DNA from: CAG-273 sp964618105
GTDB taxonomy: Bacteria; Bacillota; Clostridia; TANB77; CAG-508
Length of the DNA stretch: 64,000 nucleotides
Direction of reading: 5' to 3'
NCBI GenBank assembly: GCA_964618105.1
Contig: CAZUAJ010000001.1
Coordinates: 59,233-123,232 of the forward strand
Positions 32,001 to 41,390 of this stretch are shown here, one piece after another. The notes below the pieces were generated by a model that worked only from the letters and a program-made list of their open reading frames with translations, was not told the origin of the DNA and searched no databases. The translations under genes and the position numbers were made by a program. The stretch's first letter is position 1. Each line of letters opens with the position of its first letter.

Positions 32001-32491
32001 TCATAGCCCAAACTTATTAATTTTTCTTTTATATTATTTAATACAAAGTTTTTACCTATTTCAAATTCTATTATATTTTGGTATAAACATTGTTTTGAAA
32101 TCATTGTTTGCATAACTGCTTCTATTGTTGTAACTATAATTAATTGCTCATTACTTTTTTGTGCTAAATACATTTTATTAAGCACATCAATTCTTTTATA
32201 TTCTATTTCTTTACTTTGTGCCACATAATCATAACTGGTTATTTCTTTTTTAGGAAAGTAATACAGATGTTTTGTAAGTTTTTGCAAATCTTGATATAAC
32301 TTGCGTGCTTGTATTTCGTTATATGTTAATAGCACAGCTGGTCTTTTTGTTTCATTTGTAATTGTCACTAAATAGTGTAACTTTTCTACGTCAGTTAAGC
32401 CCGATATGGCTACCGGGCTTTTTTGTTTTATTTGTTGTATACATTCTTGATATTTTTTATTTTGTTCTAAGGTTTTTATTAAAAAATTCAT
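29072..32491 (-). CDS. mfd: Transcription-repair coupling factor
   Basis: 1139 residues, full length. The N-terminal UvrB-like degenerate module is followed by the RNA-polymerase-interacting domain (KPGDIVVHQTHGIGQFIGV), then the RecG-like translocase with Walker A CGDVGYGKTEVA, DEEQ (LLIIDEEQRFG), TATPIPRTL and QIRGRVGRSDKQA, and the C-terminal TRCF domain. It displaces stalled polymerase and recruits UvrA. It reads with asnB upstream by a 40-bp gap. Confidence 0.97.
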   Translation of the reverse strand: MNFLIKTLEQNKKYQECIQQIKQKSPVAISGLTDVEKLHYLVTITNETKRPAVLLTYNEIQARKLYQDLQKLTKHLYYFPKKEITSYDYVAQSKEIEYKRIDVLNKMYLAQKSNEQLIIVTTIEAVMQTMISKQCLYQNIIEFEIGKNFVLNNIKEKLISLGYERNDLIENKGQFSIRGGIVDIGLSEKIGVRIEFWGDEVDSIRYFQISSQRSTEMLKQITIFPAHELIVNDLQNAIKNIEQKYPNQTEDIELIKSGDYISKINKYFNQFYINQCSFLDYTTQEYLFVLDENSKINQRKANIIEDNNKLIDSLIEKEKFIPEALQNISNFEYNFVEKQIIYLEQNDSIKNIQKYYFETREINFYNLQLDIFLTDLIKYQRANKKVVILAGNEINAKKLCEILKENQVNYKYETEVNIINNAEIIVTLGGFSSGFENYDLNLIVITLNNNFEEPVKRKKKLASTFKDSEKVVFADLKPGDIVVHQTHGIGQFIGVNTITADGVTKDYIKIKYKNDDILYVPTNSLDTVRKYIGGGDRSLPKLNKLGGKEWSVTTSKVKKNLQEVAKDLIELYAKRQKIRGFRFSVDTPWQKQFEDSFPYTETDDQLRCIQEVKKDMEKEQPMDRLLCGDVGYGKTEVAIRAAFKAVMDQKQVAYLVPTTILANQQYEEFKTRMQEFAVNVELLNRFRTKKEQDEIIRKLKLGEVDVVVGTHRLLSKDVNFKDLGLLIIDEEQRFGVKDKEKIKQLRTNVDVLTMTATPIPRTLHMSIVGVRDMSVIYEPPYNRKPVQTYVLEYDQEIIKEAITKEIERNGQVFYLFNQVEGIERKANEISRLVPEAKVFYADGKMSGRELEDIMQSFINHEINVLVCTTILESGIDIPNANTIIIENADRLGLAQLYQIRGRVGRSDKQAYAYVTYKRDKLLSEIADKRLKAIKEFTEFGSGFKIAMRDLEIRGAGSMLGEMQHGHMEQVGYDTYCRLLDEVIREAQGIEVVQEQDVQIDLSISSYIPDEFIENSSQKIEIYQNIALCRTEEQLQNVIDEIIDRYGKLPKELKNLIEVARIKQLARSANVFKISQRANGVVFYFVKESIKPEMVTTLITKYPMLIKFSNAIEPYVTLRIKKEAELINNVKDFLNTVIGI

Positions 32492-32530
32492 TTTGCTTTT
32501 CCTTTTTGTGATTTTTCACTGTTCTCCAAA

Positions 32531-34360
32531 TCATAATTCTACAAAATATTTTTTATACCAAAGTAAAAAACAATATATTGTGTAAACTTTTCTATGCGTA
32601 ATTGCTTTTCCTTCATAATAGTCATTTAAAAGTTTTACTATTTTTTCTATTTCAAAAAATTTTGCCGCATATTCACTTTCAAATACCTGTTTTACTTGAT
32701 TATACCATTTTTCTTCTTTTAACCAATATTTAAATGGTACCATAAATCCTTTTTTCTCTCTTTGTGCCCATTCTTTTGGTACTATTTTTGCTGCTGCTTT
32801 TCTTAAAGCATATTTTGTAGTGTCTTTACCAACTATTTTATATTTTCTTGGTAATTTTGAAGCAGTGTCAAACACTACTCTGTCTAAAATTGGCACTCTT
32901 AATTCAAGTGATGCTGACATTGTCATTTTATCTGCTTTTAATAATATGTCATTTGGTAACCATAAATGCATATCTAAATATTGCATTTTTGTTAAATCAT
33001 TTTCATCTTTTACTTTTTCAAATATTGGTGCTGTAACATCTTTAAAACTTATATTTGTTTTATATTCTGGTTTTAATATTTCATTTGCTTGTTCATCATC
33101 AAATATAAATGCTTGTCCTATATAACTTTCTTCTATTGGTGTTCCTTCTGATATTAAAAAGTTTTTACCTTTAATATTTGGCATTTTTTCTGCTAAAATT
33201 TTCATTCCTTTTCTAAATGATAATGGTAATTTTTCATATATATTATAGAATTTTGTTCTATGATATGTTTGGTAACCGCCAAATAATTCGTCTGCACCTT
33301 CACCTGATAATACAACTTTTACATCTTTTGCAGCTAATCTCGACAAGTGATATAAAGGTACTGCTGAAAGGTTTGCGTGTGGCTCATCTGAGTAATATTG
33401 TACATCTTCTAGTGAACCAAAAAATTCTTCATCTGATATTATTTTACTTGTATTTTTTATTTTTAGTATTTCAGATAAATCTTTTGCATATACTGTTTCA
33501 TCAAAGTTATCATAATTAAAACCTACTGTATATGTTTTGTCTGGTTTGGCATAAGATACAACATAACTTGAATCTACACCAGATGATAAAAACGAGCCTA
33601 CTTCAACATCTGCTATTCTGTGGTAATCTATTGAACTTGTTATTGTTTCATGTATGTTATTTACAGTTTCTTCAAAATTTTTCTTTTCTTCTGTGAAATT
33701 AAATGTGTTATATTCTGTTATTTCTAATTTACCATTTTTGTATGTAAATTGATGACCAGGCTTTAGCCTATATACATTTTTAAAAAAAGTTTCATTTAAT
33801 GCTGAATATTGAAATGTTAAATATGTTTTTAAAGCTTGCTCATTTACTTGCTTTTCAAATTTTGGATGTGGTAAAAAGCTTTTTATTTCTGAGCCAAATA
33901 TAAATAGTCCATCTTTATTGTAATAATAAAATGGTTTTATTCCAAAATGATCTCTTGCTCCAAATAGTACCTTGTTTTTTATATCCCAAATGACAAATGC
34001 AAACATCCCCCTAAGTTTTTTTGTTATTTCTTCTCCATATTCTTCATATCCATGAAGGATTGTTTCTGTATCTGAATTGTTTGCAAAAATATGTCCTTTT
34101 TTTGTTAAATCTTCTTTTAGTTCTTTAAAGTTGTATATTTCACCATTAAATAATATAACTTTTGAGTTATCTTCATTAAACATTGGTTGATGCCCATTGT
34201 TTAAGTCTATTATACTTAATCTTCTAAATGCTAAAGAAACTTCATTATCTTCATAAAAGCCTTCATCATCAGGTCCTCTATGTTTTATAACATCTGACAT
34301 ACTTTTTATAACGTTTCTATCTTTTTCGCCATTTTCGACGTATCCTACAAATCCACACAT
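32531..34360 (-). CDS. asnB: Asparagine synthase (glutamine-hydrolysing)
   Basis: 609 residues. The class II glutaminase domain starts with the nucleophile Cys2 (MCGFVGYVENG) and has RLSIIDLNNGHQP and FNGEIYNFKEL. The synthase domain has the PP-loop-type SGVDSS (FLSSGVDSSYVV) and LSGEGADELFGGY. It amidates aspartate using glutamine and ATP. With asnS in the same window, the cell both makes Asn and charges it directly. Confidence 0.95.
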   Translation of the reverse strand: MCGFVGYVENGEKDRNVIKSMSDVIKHRGPDDEGFYEDNEVSLAFRRLSIIDLNNGHQPMFNEDNSKVILFNGEIYNFKELKEDLTKKGHIFANNSDTETILHGYEEYGEEITKKLRGMFAFVIWDIKNKVLFGARDHFGIKPFYYYNKDGLFIFGSEIKSFLPHPKFEKQVNEQALKTYLTFQYSALNETFFKNVYRLKPGHQFTYKNGKLEITEYNTFNFTEEKKNFEETVNNIHETITSSIDYHRIADVEVGSFLSSGVDSSYVVSYAKPDKTYTVGFNYDNFDETVYAKDLSEILKIKNTSKIISDEEFFGSLEDVQYYSDEPHANLSAVPLYHLSRLAAKDVKVVLSGEGADELFGGYQTYHRTKFYNIYEKLPLSFRKGMKILAEKMPNIKGKNFLISEGTPIEESYIGQAFIFDDEQANEILKPEYKTNISFKDVTAPIFEKVKDENDLTKMQYLDMHLWLPNDILLKADKMTMSASLELRVPILDRVVFDTASKLPRKYKIVGKDTTKYALRKAAAKIVPKEWAQREKKGFMVPFKYWLKEEKWYNQVKQVFESEYAAKFFEIEKIVKLLNDYYEGKAITHRKVYTIYCFLLWYKKYFVEL

Positions 34361-34411
34361 AATTTTATCTCCTCTTTTCCTTTTGTAGTATACACAAATT
34401 TTATTTGATTT

Positions 34412-34585
34412 TCAAGATGTATTTATAACTTTTCTATCAAGAATTTTTTGAACTTCACTTTCTATATCTACCGCAGGATAATGAACATTATATTTTTCAC
34501 ATTGGTCGTGTAGTTTTTTACCCATTCATAGTGAAATGGTCTTGAACCTAAATAATTTTCTCCTTCCACCTTTTTTTGGTATTAT
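34412..34585 (-). pseudogene. C-terminal remnant of a DUF5131 (phage Gp37/Gp68)-like gene
   Basis: Between asnB and the ABC transporter, the leftward strand reads ENYLGSRPFHYEWVK in one frame and, after an A-run near 34517, LHDQCEKYNVHYPAVDIESE and on to a stop at 34412 in the next. Adding one A to the run joins them into a continuous segment of about 55 residues with no start codon. The pattern (R..HYEWVK.LHDQCEKY) recalls the C-terminal part of DUF5131 proteins. I read it as a decayed 3' gene end. The family match is from memory and tentative. Confidence 0.5.
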
Positions 34586-34602
34586 TTAATATTTGTTTTA
34601 TT

Positions 34603-37600
34603 TTATTCACTTCTTAATGCTAATACTGGATCTTTTTTTGCTGCTGTTTTTGATGGAATAAGTCCACCTATTAATGTTAAAATTACACTTAATATTATAA
34701 GAATAATAGCTGCTTGTGCTGGTAGTACAGCGGTAATTGCCATATTGTTTGTTACATTATGAATAATTTGGTTAATTGGTACTAATAGTATTAATGTTAC
34801 CACAATTCCAAGTATTCCTGAACATAAACCTACAATAAATGTTTCTGCATTAAATATTGATGATATGTTCTTTTTTGATGCTCCTATTGCTCTTAAAACT
34901 CCTATTTCTTTTGTTCTTTCAAATACAGAAATATATGTTATAATACCAATCATTATTGATGATACTACTAGTGATATGCTTACAAATGCAATTAATACAT
35001 AAGTTACACTGTCTACAATTACACTTACAGATGACATTAATACACCTGTTATATCTGTGTAGTTTATTACTTTTTCATCATCTTCTGCTTCCATTTTTTT
35101 GTTATATTCATCTATAAAATTTATAAATAATTCTTTTGTGTCAAAGTCGTTAAAGTAAAATGAAATTGATGCTGGTTCATCTAATTTTTGGTATCCAAGT
35201 GATATTAAATTTGTTTCTGCACTATCCACTCCACTTGAAGACATTGTTTCAAATAATCTTACCATTTCGTCTTCGGTTATATTTATTTTAAATGCAGATG
35301 CGATTTTACTTTCATCAACATTAAATGAGTTTGCCATACTTGACATTAAATTGCTTGTTAATTCCCCTACTTCTGTTAATATAGTTTTTTGCATTGTTGC
35401 TTCTGTCATTTTGCCAGCTATTGTTTTTGATGTTTCAATAACTGCTACCTGATTTGCAAACGTATTTACAAGTGTATCTACTGCATTACTTGCTATAAAT
35501 ACTGCTGCATTTTCTTCTGTTTGCATTGCCTTAACATATTCTGTTAAAAATGTTTTTATTAATTGTGTATACATTGTTTTAAATGTATCTTGTGGAATTA
35601 AATATTCTGCTGTTAAGTTTGCTAATAATTGTTTGCTACTTTCTTGTTCCATATATTCATTTACAACATTTTCAACTTCACTTAATTTAATTGTTGCGAC
35701 ACCTGCTGTTCCATTTTTTTGTATATAATTATTTAATAAATTTTTGCTTAATGTTACAAGTGTGTTACTAAATGCTGTTTGTGCTTTGCTTGTGTCTGTT
35801 GTAATTGCACTTGAAATTTGTGTAATATACCCTTGTGTCATGTTTGAAATATCTTTTTCACTTATATTTACTCCAAATGCAGATGATAACATTTCCTTGT
35901 CTATTGATACCATATCTTGAAAGTCTATTCCTGTTTCTTTGCTTTCATCATCAAAGTTTTTATTGCTAAATACATTTAAATTTGTGTTATTTAATTGTTT
36001 TTTTACTATTTCAGATTCTGCTGCTTTATTTATTACATGCTCTGTTAATTCTTTTGTATATGCAATACCTGTTGTTAGTGTTGTAGCACTAGATTCTTCT
36101 TTTAAGCATACTATTCCAACTATTTTTAAATTAGTTGCATTATTATATACTTTGTTCATAAAGTCTTCATCATCTGTCATACTTTCATAAATTTTGTATT
36201 TGCTGTTGTATTTATAGGTGTCTGTTGCATCTACAAGTTTTAAAGGAATATTCATAAGCTCTTCATAAGTAAGTTCTAATGGTTTGTTGTTATTTTCAAC
36301 TGTTTCACCAGACATAATTTTTGTAAGCATATCTTTTAATTCGTCCCCATCTCTTAAACCTAAACTATATGCTAATAAGTCTGATATTTCATTTTTTCCT
36401 GGTAAAATTAAAATTACTTCATCATAATTTTCTGGTAATTTTCCTGCAAGTATATCATACTGTGATTTTATCATTTCTTGGTCATCTACCATTTCTTTAA
36501 AAACAGACATACCTGAACCAATTAAACTAGAACTTGACATTGTTGAGCTTAGCATTGTTGAACCACCAGTTATTGAAGAAAGCAATGTGCTTGGGTTAAG
36601 TTGTGTTACTTTATTATTGCTACCTTTTGTGTATATTAATGGACTTATACTGTAATTATATTGTATATTTGATACCATAGTATCTACTTCATTTTTATTA
36701 TCTTCTAAATATTTTTTAAAAAATGTTAAATCATTTTTTCCTATTTTTGAAAACATTGTAGATATACTTTGATTTTCTTTAACAATATTTCCTTCTTCTG
36801 TATCTTTATTGTTTGATACCATAGAAAGCAACATTGATGTACTATCTGCTGTTTCTGATGTTATAGTAAGTGGGTATGATGCTAATGTGTCTTCTTGTAT
36901 TTTATCTATATAATTTTGAAAACCTGTTGATAGTGATAAAATAAGTGCTATACCTATAATTCCTATTGAGCCTGCAAATGATGTTAAAATTGTTCTACCT
37001 TTTTTAGTAAGTAAATTGTTAAAACTTAATGATAATGCTGTAATAAATGACATTGATGCTTTACCTAAATTTTTATATTTTGGTTTTTCTAATGTTTTTT
37101 CATTTACATTAAATGGATTTGTATCGCCTATAATTTCGCCATCTTTTAATTTTACAATTCTAGTTGAATAGTCTTGTGCAAGCTCTGGGTTATGTGTAAC
37201 CATTATTACTAAACGGTCATTTGCAACTTTTTTTAGCAGCTCCATGACTTGTATACTTGTTTCTGTATCTAATGCACCTGTTGGTTCATCTGCAAGTAAT
37301 ATGTCTGGATTGTTTACTAATGCTCTTGCTATTGCAACCCTTTGCATTTGCCCACCTGACATTTGATTTGGCTTTTTATGTGCTTGGTCTTTTAATCCAA
37401 CTGTCTCTAAGGCTTCTAATGCCATTTTTCTTCTATCTTTTTTGGATATACCACCTATTGTTAGCGCTATTTCTACATTTGCTAATACAGTTTGATGTGG
37501 TATTAAGTTATAGCTTTGAAATACAAAGCCTATTGTATGGTTACGGTAAGAGTCCCAATCTCTGTCTTTGTATTTTTTTGTTGAAACATTGTTAATAATA

Positions 37601-37785
37601 AGGTCACCTGTGTCATATTGGTCTAATCCGCCTATTATATTTAATAATGTGGTTTTACCGGAACCTGATGGTCCTAAAATAGAAACAAATTCATTATCTC
37701 TAAAATTCAAACTCACATTTTTAAGTGCATTTTGAATTAAGTCCCCTGTTTTATATTGTTTTGATATATTTTTAATTTGTAACAT
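34603..37785 (-). CDS. Fused ABC transporter ATPase and FtsX-type permease
   Basis: 1060 residues. Residues 1-230 are a MacB/LolD-like ATPase: Walker A GPSGSGKTT, signature MSGGQMQRVAIAR, Walker B ILLADEPTGALD. One membrane helix follows (TSFAGSIGIIGIALILSLS). A very large Ser/Asn/Thr-rich extracellular region of about 560 residues precedes the C-terminal three FtsX helices (ISLVVSSIMIGIITYISVFERTKEIGVLRAIGAS and beyond). Such mechanotransmitting transporters act in antimicrobial-peptide resistance, lipoprotein handling or wall hydrolase control. It overlaps the MarR gene by 14 bp, so it is probably controlled by it. Confidence 0.9.
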   Translation of the reverse strand: MLQIKNISKQYKTGDLIQNALKNVSLNFRDNEFVSILGPSGSGKTTLLNIIGGLDQYDTGDLIINNVSTKKYKDRDWDSYRNHTIGFVFQSYNLIPHQTVLANVEIALTIGGISKKDRRKMALEALETVGLKDQAHKKPNQMSGGQMQRVAIARALVNNPDILLADEPTGALDTETSIQVMELLKKVANDRLVIMVTHNPELAQDYSTRIVKLKDGEIIGDTNPFNVNEKTLEKPKYKNLGKASMSFITALSLSFNNLLTKKGRTILTSFAGSIGIIGIALILSLSTGFQNYIDKIQEDTLASYPLTITSETADSTSMLLSMVSNNKDTEEGNIVKENQSISTMFSKIGKNDLTFFKKYLEDNKNEVDTMVSNIQYNYSISPLIYTKGSNNKVTQLNPSTLLSSITGGSTMLSSTMSSSSLIGSGMSVFKEMVDDQEMIKSQYDILAGKLPENYDEVILILPGKNEISDLLAYSLGLRDGDELKDMLTKIMSGETVENNNKPLELTYEELMNIPLKLVDATDTYKYNSKYKIYESMTDDEDFMNKVYNNATNLKIVGIVCLKEESSATTLTTGIAYTKELTEHVINKAAESEIVKKQLNNTNLNVFSNKNFDDESKETGIDFQDMVSIDKEMLSSAFGVNISEKDISNMTQGYITQISSAITTDTSKAQTAFSNTLVTLSKNLLNNYIQKNGTAGVATIKLSEVENVVNEYMEQESSKQLLANLTAEYLIPQDTFKTMYTQLIKTFLTEYVKAMQTEENAAVFIASNAVDTLVNTFANQVAVIETSKTIAGKMTEATMQKTILTEVGELTSNLMSSMANSFNVDESKIASAFKINITEDEMVRLFETMSSSGVDSAETNLISLGYQKLDEPASISFYFNDFDTKELFINFIDEYNKKMEAEDDEKVINYTDITGVLMSSVSVIVDSVTYVLIAFVSISLVVSSIMIGIITYISVFERTKEIGVLRAIGASKKNISSIFNAETFIVGLCSGILGIVVTLILLVPINQIIHNVTNNMAITAVLPAQAAIILIILSVILTLIGGLIPSKTAAKKDPVLALRSE

Positions 37786-38212
37786 TACTGTCCTCCATCT
37801 CGTCCATTATATTCCCAATTTTTTGTGATATTCTTATATATTGATTAATTTCTTCTTCTGTTAATTTTTCTATTATTTTTTCTATTTTTTCAACTGCTTC
37901 TTGTTTTTTACTTAATACTAATTCTTTCCCAACTGGTGTTATTTCTACTATAGTTTTTCTTTTATCTTCACTATCTATTCTTTTTTTCACTAATTTTTTT
38001 GTTTCTAGTGAATTTAATACTGATGTAATTCTTGGCAAACTTACATTTAAATTTTCTGCAAGTTCACTTGATGAAATTAAGTTTTTCATAAATGTTAAAT
38101 ATAGCAGTGTGCCTGTTTCACCTTGTGAGCAATTAAGTGGTATTTCTACAAGTGTTTTTTTTCTTTTTGCTATTATTTCAAAAAACTCTATCGCTTTTTC
38201 TTTACAGTTCAT
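37772..38212 (-). CDS. MarR-family transcriptional regulator
   Basis: 146 residues. Winged helix at about residues 45-115 (SSSELAENLNVSLPRITSVLNSLETKKLVKKRIDSEDKR, then IVEITPVGKEL), with flanking dimerisation helices. It is the first gene of a two-gene operon with the ABC transporter, and likely represses that operon until an inducer binds. Confidence 0.88.
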   Translation of the reverse strand: MNCKEKAIEFFEIIAKRKKTLVEIPLNCSQGETGTLLYLTFMKNLISSSELAENLNVSLPRITSVLNSLETKKLVKKRIDSEDKRKTIVEITPVGKELVLSKKQEAVEKIEKIIEKLTEEEINQYIRISQKIGNIMDEMEDSNVTN

Positions 38213-38327
38213 TTTTAATTCCTTTCACATTTTAATTAACACTGTTAACCATTTTAGCATTATATTATTATTCTTGTCAATTTATTACTAAATATTTTCA
38301 CAAAAAGTTCACAAAAAGAATTATTAT

Positions 38328-38360
38328 AAAAGCGGATAATTTTCATTAATTATCCGCTTC
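38328..38360 (-). terminator. SDR gene terminator
   Basis: AAGCGGATAAT (38330-38340) pairs with ATTATCCGCTT (38349-38359), then TTTTATAATAATT on the leftward strand. The flanking 38213-38327 holds no gene. Confidence 0.8.
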
Positions 38361-38393
38361 TTAAAAATATTAAACTGCTTTTACCATTATTAT

Positions 38394-39173
38394 TTATTTC
38401 GCATTGCCTATATTAATTTTCTTAGCAACATTTCTACTTAATTTTAAGCTACCAAATCTTGTTAAAAATGTTATTAATTTATTATGAAATCCAACCACAT
38501 ATACAGCTTTATTTTTCATAAGTGCAATATATGCCTTTTCTGCAACATCTTTTGCAGTATCAACTTTCATTTTTTTAAACATATATGACTTTTTCATTTC
38601 TGCTCTTTCTTCAAATTTTGTTCTAGTTGGACCTGGGCAAATAGCTGTAACACTCACACCTTGATCTTTTAATTCCTCGTGTAAACCTTCTGAGAATGAA
38701 CGTACAAATGATTTTGAAGCATAATACATTGTCATAAATGGTCCTGCTTGAAATGATGCAATTGATGCAATATTCATAATTTTTCCTTTTTTTCGTTTTG
38801 CCATATCTTTTCCAAATAAATATGATAAATTCATAACTGCCATCATATTTACCATTGCTAAGTTATTTTGTTTTTCTAATTCAACATCAATAAAGTTTCC
38901 ATAAGTTGCAAAGCCTGCATTATTTATAAGAATATCAACATCTATATTGCTTTGTTTTACTTCATTGTAAATTTCTAAATAACTACTCTCTTTGCTCAAA
39001 TCTTTAACAATATATTTTACATTTATATTGTATTTATTCTCTAATTCTTCTTTTTGATTTTTTAATTCTTCTTCATTCATCGCTACTGTTACTAAATTAT
39101 AGCCTTTGTTAGCAAAAAGCTGTGCAAATTCTTTTCCAATACCACTTGTAGTTCCTGTAATTAAAGTATACAT
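38394..39173 (-). CDS. Short-chain dehydrogenase/reductase
   Basis: 259 residues, classical SDR. NAD(P)-binding TGTTSGIGKEFA at the N-terminus, NNAG (ILINNAGFATYG), catalytic Ser in IASIASFQAG and YYASK as the catalytic Tyr-Lys pair. The C-terminus has a basic, hydrophobic segment (FHNKLITFLTRFGSLKL) seen in membrane-associated SDRs. Substrate not inferable. Downstream of rubrerythrin with a 57-bp gap. Confidence 0.88.
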   Translation of the reverse strand: MYTLITGTTSGIGKEFAQLFANKGYNLVTVAMNEEELKNQKEELENKYNINVKYIVKDLSKESSYLEIYNEVKQSNIDVDILINNAGFATYGNFIDVELEKQNNLAMVNMMAVMNLSYLFGKDMAKRKKGKIMNIASIASFQAGPFMTMYYASKSFVRSFSEGLHEELKDQGVSVTAICPGPTRTKFEERAEMKKSYMFKKMKVDTAKDVAEKAYIALMKNKAVYVVGFHNKLITFLTRFGSLKLSRNVAKKINIGNAK

Positions 39174-39230
39174 GTTTATATTGCCCCTTTCTTTTTTATA
39201 GCATATATATTATAACCATAAAAAGAACAA

Positions 39231-39770
39231 TTAATAGTTTTCTGCCTTTATTTCGAAATATGCTTTTGGGTGAACACATACTGGGCATACTTCTGGTGCT
39301 TTTGTTCCAACAACTATATGACCACAGTTTCTACATTTCCAAATTTTTATTTCTCCTGCTTCAAATACTTTTCCATCTTGTACATTTTCTAATAATTTTT
39401 TATATCTTTCTTCATGTTCTTTTTCGATTTTGCCTACTTCAGTAAACAAAAATGCAATATGGTCGAATCCTTCTTCTTTTGCTTCTTTTGCCATTCTTGC
39501 ATACATATCTGTCCATTCAAAATTTTCTCCTGCTGCTGCGTCTGCTAAGTTTTGAGCTGTTGTAGATATTTCTCCACCATTTAATAATTTAAACCACATT
39601 TTTGCGTGTTCTTTTTCATTGTCAGCTGTTTCTTGAAATATTGCGGCAATTTGCTCATATCCTTCTTTTTTTGCTTTACTTGCAAAATATGTATATTTGT
39701 TTCTTGCTTGTGATTCGCCTGCAAAAGCCTCCATTAAATTTTTTTCTGTTTTTGATCCTTTTAAATCCAT
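39231..39770 (-). CDS. rbr: Rubrerythrin
   Basis: 179 residues. The N-terminal four-helix diiron domain has both ExxH motifs (ESQARNKY, EKEHAKMW; EKEHEERYKKLL). The C-terminal rubredoxin-like domain has CRNCGH and CPVCVHPK as the iron site. It reduces hydrogen peroxide and is typical of strict anaerobes. It starts one base after the stop of the upstream membrane gene, with AAGGAGG as ribosome binding site. Confidence 0.96.
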   Translation of the reverse strand: MDLKGSKTEKNLMEAFAGESQARNKYTYFASKAKKEGYEQIAAIFQETADNEKEHAKMWFKLLNGGEISTTAQNLADAAAGENFEWTDMYARMAKEAKEEGFDHIAFLFTEVGKIEKEHEERYKKLLENVQDGKVFEAGEIKIWKCRNCGHIVVGTKAPEVCPVCVHPKAYFEIKAENY

Positions 39771-39771
39771 T

Positions 39772-41256
39772 TTAAAATTCCTCCTTATTTTTTATTATTT
39801 TTATTGTTGCAATAGGTATTAATATCACAATATATGGAATTATATATCTAGATTTTGCTTCCCACAATATATGAAAAGCAAATCCACCCACAAATATTGT
39901 TAGTAAAAATATTACATCAAGTGAAATATTTTTTCTATTTTGTATTAATACTATTAACGCACATAAACAAGTTAAAATTAACAATGCTTTCTGATATAAT
40001 TCTACTGGTTTTATAAAGCTATTTAAATTTTCATTTACTTCATTGTTTCTAATTGCTGAATATGTATTTTCAGTCCACATTGAAGCTATTTTTGTAATAT
40101 AAAAATTGAATGTATAACTAGGATTTTGTGCAAAATATTCTAATCTTTCTTTTATTTCTTGTTTATATTCACTAGCTATAGTATCAATTTTTTCAAATGC
40201 TTTTTCTCTACTAGCTTCATTATACCAGCCGTTTGCTCTTGGTCCTTCTTGCATTGCCATAAGTAAATAACCAATATTAGGATATGCTTTGTTTTTTTCT
40301 AGTTCATATTTGTTAAGATAATAATTGTTTACTATTGTTGAAGGTAAAATTGAAATTACAACATATACCACAATTATTAGTAAATTCATTAAATTTTTCT
40401 TCCAACTTTTTTTGGTAAAACTTTTGAAAATATTTAATAACAAATAAATTATTGTTGCTATTATAAAAATTAGGCTATTCATTCTTAGCATATATGCTAC
40501 CATTGTTAATGTAGAAGCTACAAGCATATACCTTACTTTTTCAGTTTCTATATATTTCATGACAAAATATACAGAAAATAAGCATAAGGCTAAGCTCGGA
40601 ATATCACCATATATAAATGTTGAAAGCATTGGTAATGTTACGAATGTTAATATTAAAGTTAATAACAATACTTTATTTATCTTATATTTTTTAGATAACT
40701 GATTACATATTTTATATAGTGCAATAATAATTAATATATTGCCAACAACATTTAATACTCGCAATATTTCTAAAACATCAAAATGTATTATTCTAAAAAA
40801 AATGCTAAATACAAAAGCTAATGAAATTTGATGATGATATGTTTGTATATATTGACTTAATGGTATTCCAGCATAAGTAATATTAGGCAAAAATTCTTCT
40901 AAATTTCCCCTGTAAAAGGTTTGTGCTAAATTTGCTGCATGTATTTGATCTCCTACTACTGGTGGATTAACTTTTATTAGCCAAATTATATTAAAAATTA
41001 TATATATTACTAATGCTATTCCAAATATCCATTTTCTAATTTTGGAATTTGTTTCTTCTTTATATAAGTGCTTTTCAAGCATTTTACTTGCAAAAAATAA
41101 TATAGCTCCTATTGTTCCAACTCCACAAATATATGTAAAACTATTATAACTTATTGTAATATGCTCTAAACTATCTAAGCTAGCCGTATATATAATATTT
41201 AAAACAATGATTAAGGCTAAAAATATTACTCCCAAAAAATATATTATTTTTTTCAT
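39772..41256 (-). CDS. Multi-pass GT-C-like glycosyltransferase
   Basis: 494 residues with about twelve membrane segments. After the second region, an extracytoplasmic loop with VGDQIHAANLAQTFYRGNL could be the acidic first-loop motif of GT-C (PMT/ArnT-like) enzymes. The C-terminal part has EAKSRYIIPYIVILIPIATI. It probably transfers a sugar from a lipid carrier to a wall polymer or protein; donor and acceptor unknown. Tight spacing to rubrerythrin means shared transcription. Confidence 0.65.
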   Translation of the reverse strand: MKKIIYFLGVIFLALIIVLNIIYTASLDSLEHITISYNSFTYICGVGTIGAILFFASKMLEKHLYKEETNSKIRKWIFGIALVIYIIFNIIWLIKVNPPVVGDQIHAANLAQTFYRGNLEEFLPNITYAGIPLSQYIQTYHHQISLAFVFSIFFRIIHFDVLEILRVLNVVGNILIIIALYKICNQLSKKYKINKVLLLTLILTFVTLPMLSTFIYGDIPSLALCLFSVYFVMKYIETEKVRYMLVASTLTMVAYMLRMNSLIFIIATIIYLLLNIFKSFTKKSWKKNLMNLLIIVVYVVISILPSTIVNNYYLNKYELEKNKAYPNIGYLLMAMQEGPRANGWYNEASREKAFEKIDTIASEYKQEIKERLEYFAQNPSYTFNFYITKIASMWTENTYSAIRNNEVNENLNSFIKPVELYQKALLILTCLCALIVLIQNRKNISLDVIFLLTIFVGGFAFHILWEAKSRYIIPYIVILIPIATIKIIKNKEEF

Positions 41257-41296
41257 TTTTTCCTCGTTTATTATTTTACTTTTGTAATACTATCAC

Positions 41297-41335
41297 AAAA
41301 ATAGATAATTAGCAATAACCTAATTATCTATTTTT
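41297..41335 (-). terminator. ZIP transporter gene terminator
   Basis: Perfect 15-bp stem AAAAATAGATAATTA / TAATTATCTATTTTT, with A/T runs that make it work on either strand. Confidence 0.85.
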
Positions 41336-41390
41336 AAAACTAAATTTTACTAATAGCTCAAGTGAAGTTTAGTTTTACAATTTTTTATTT

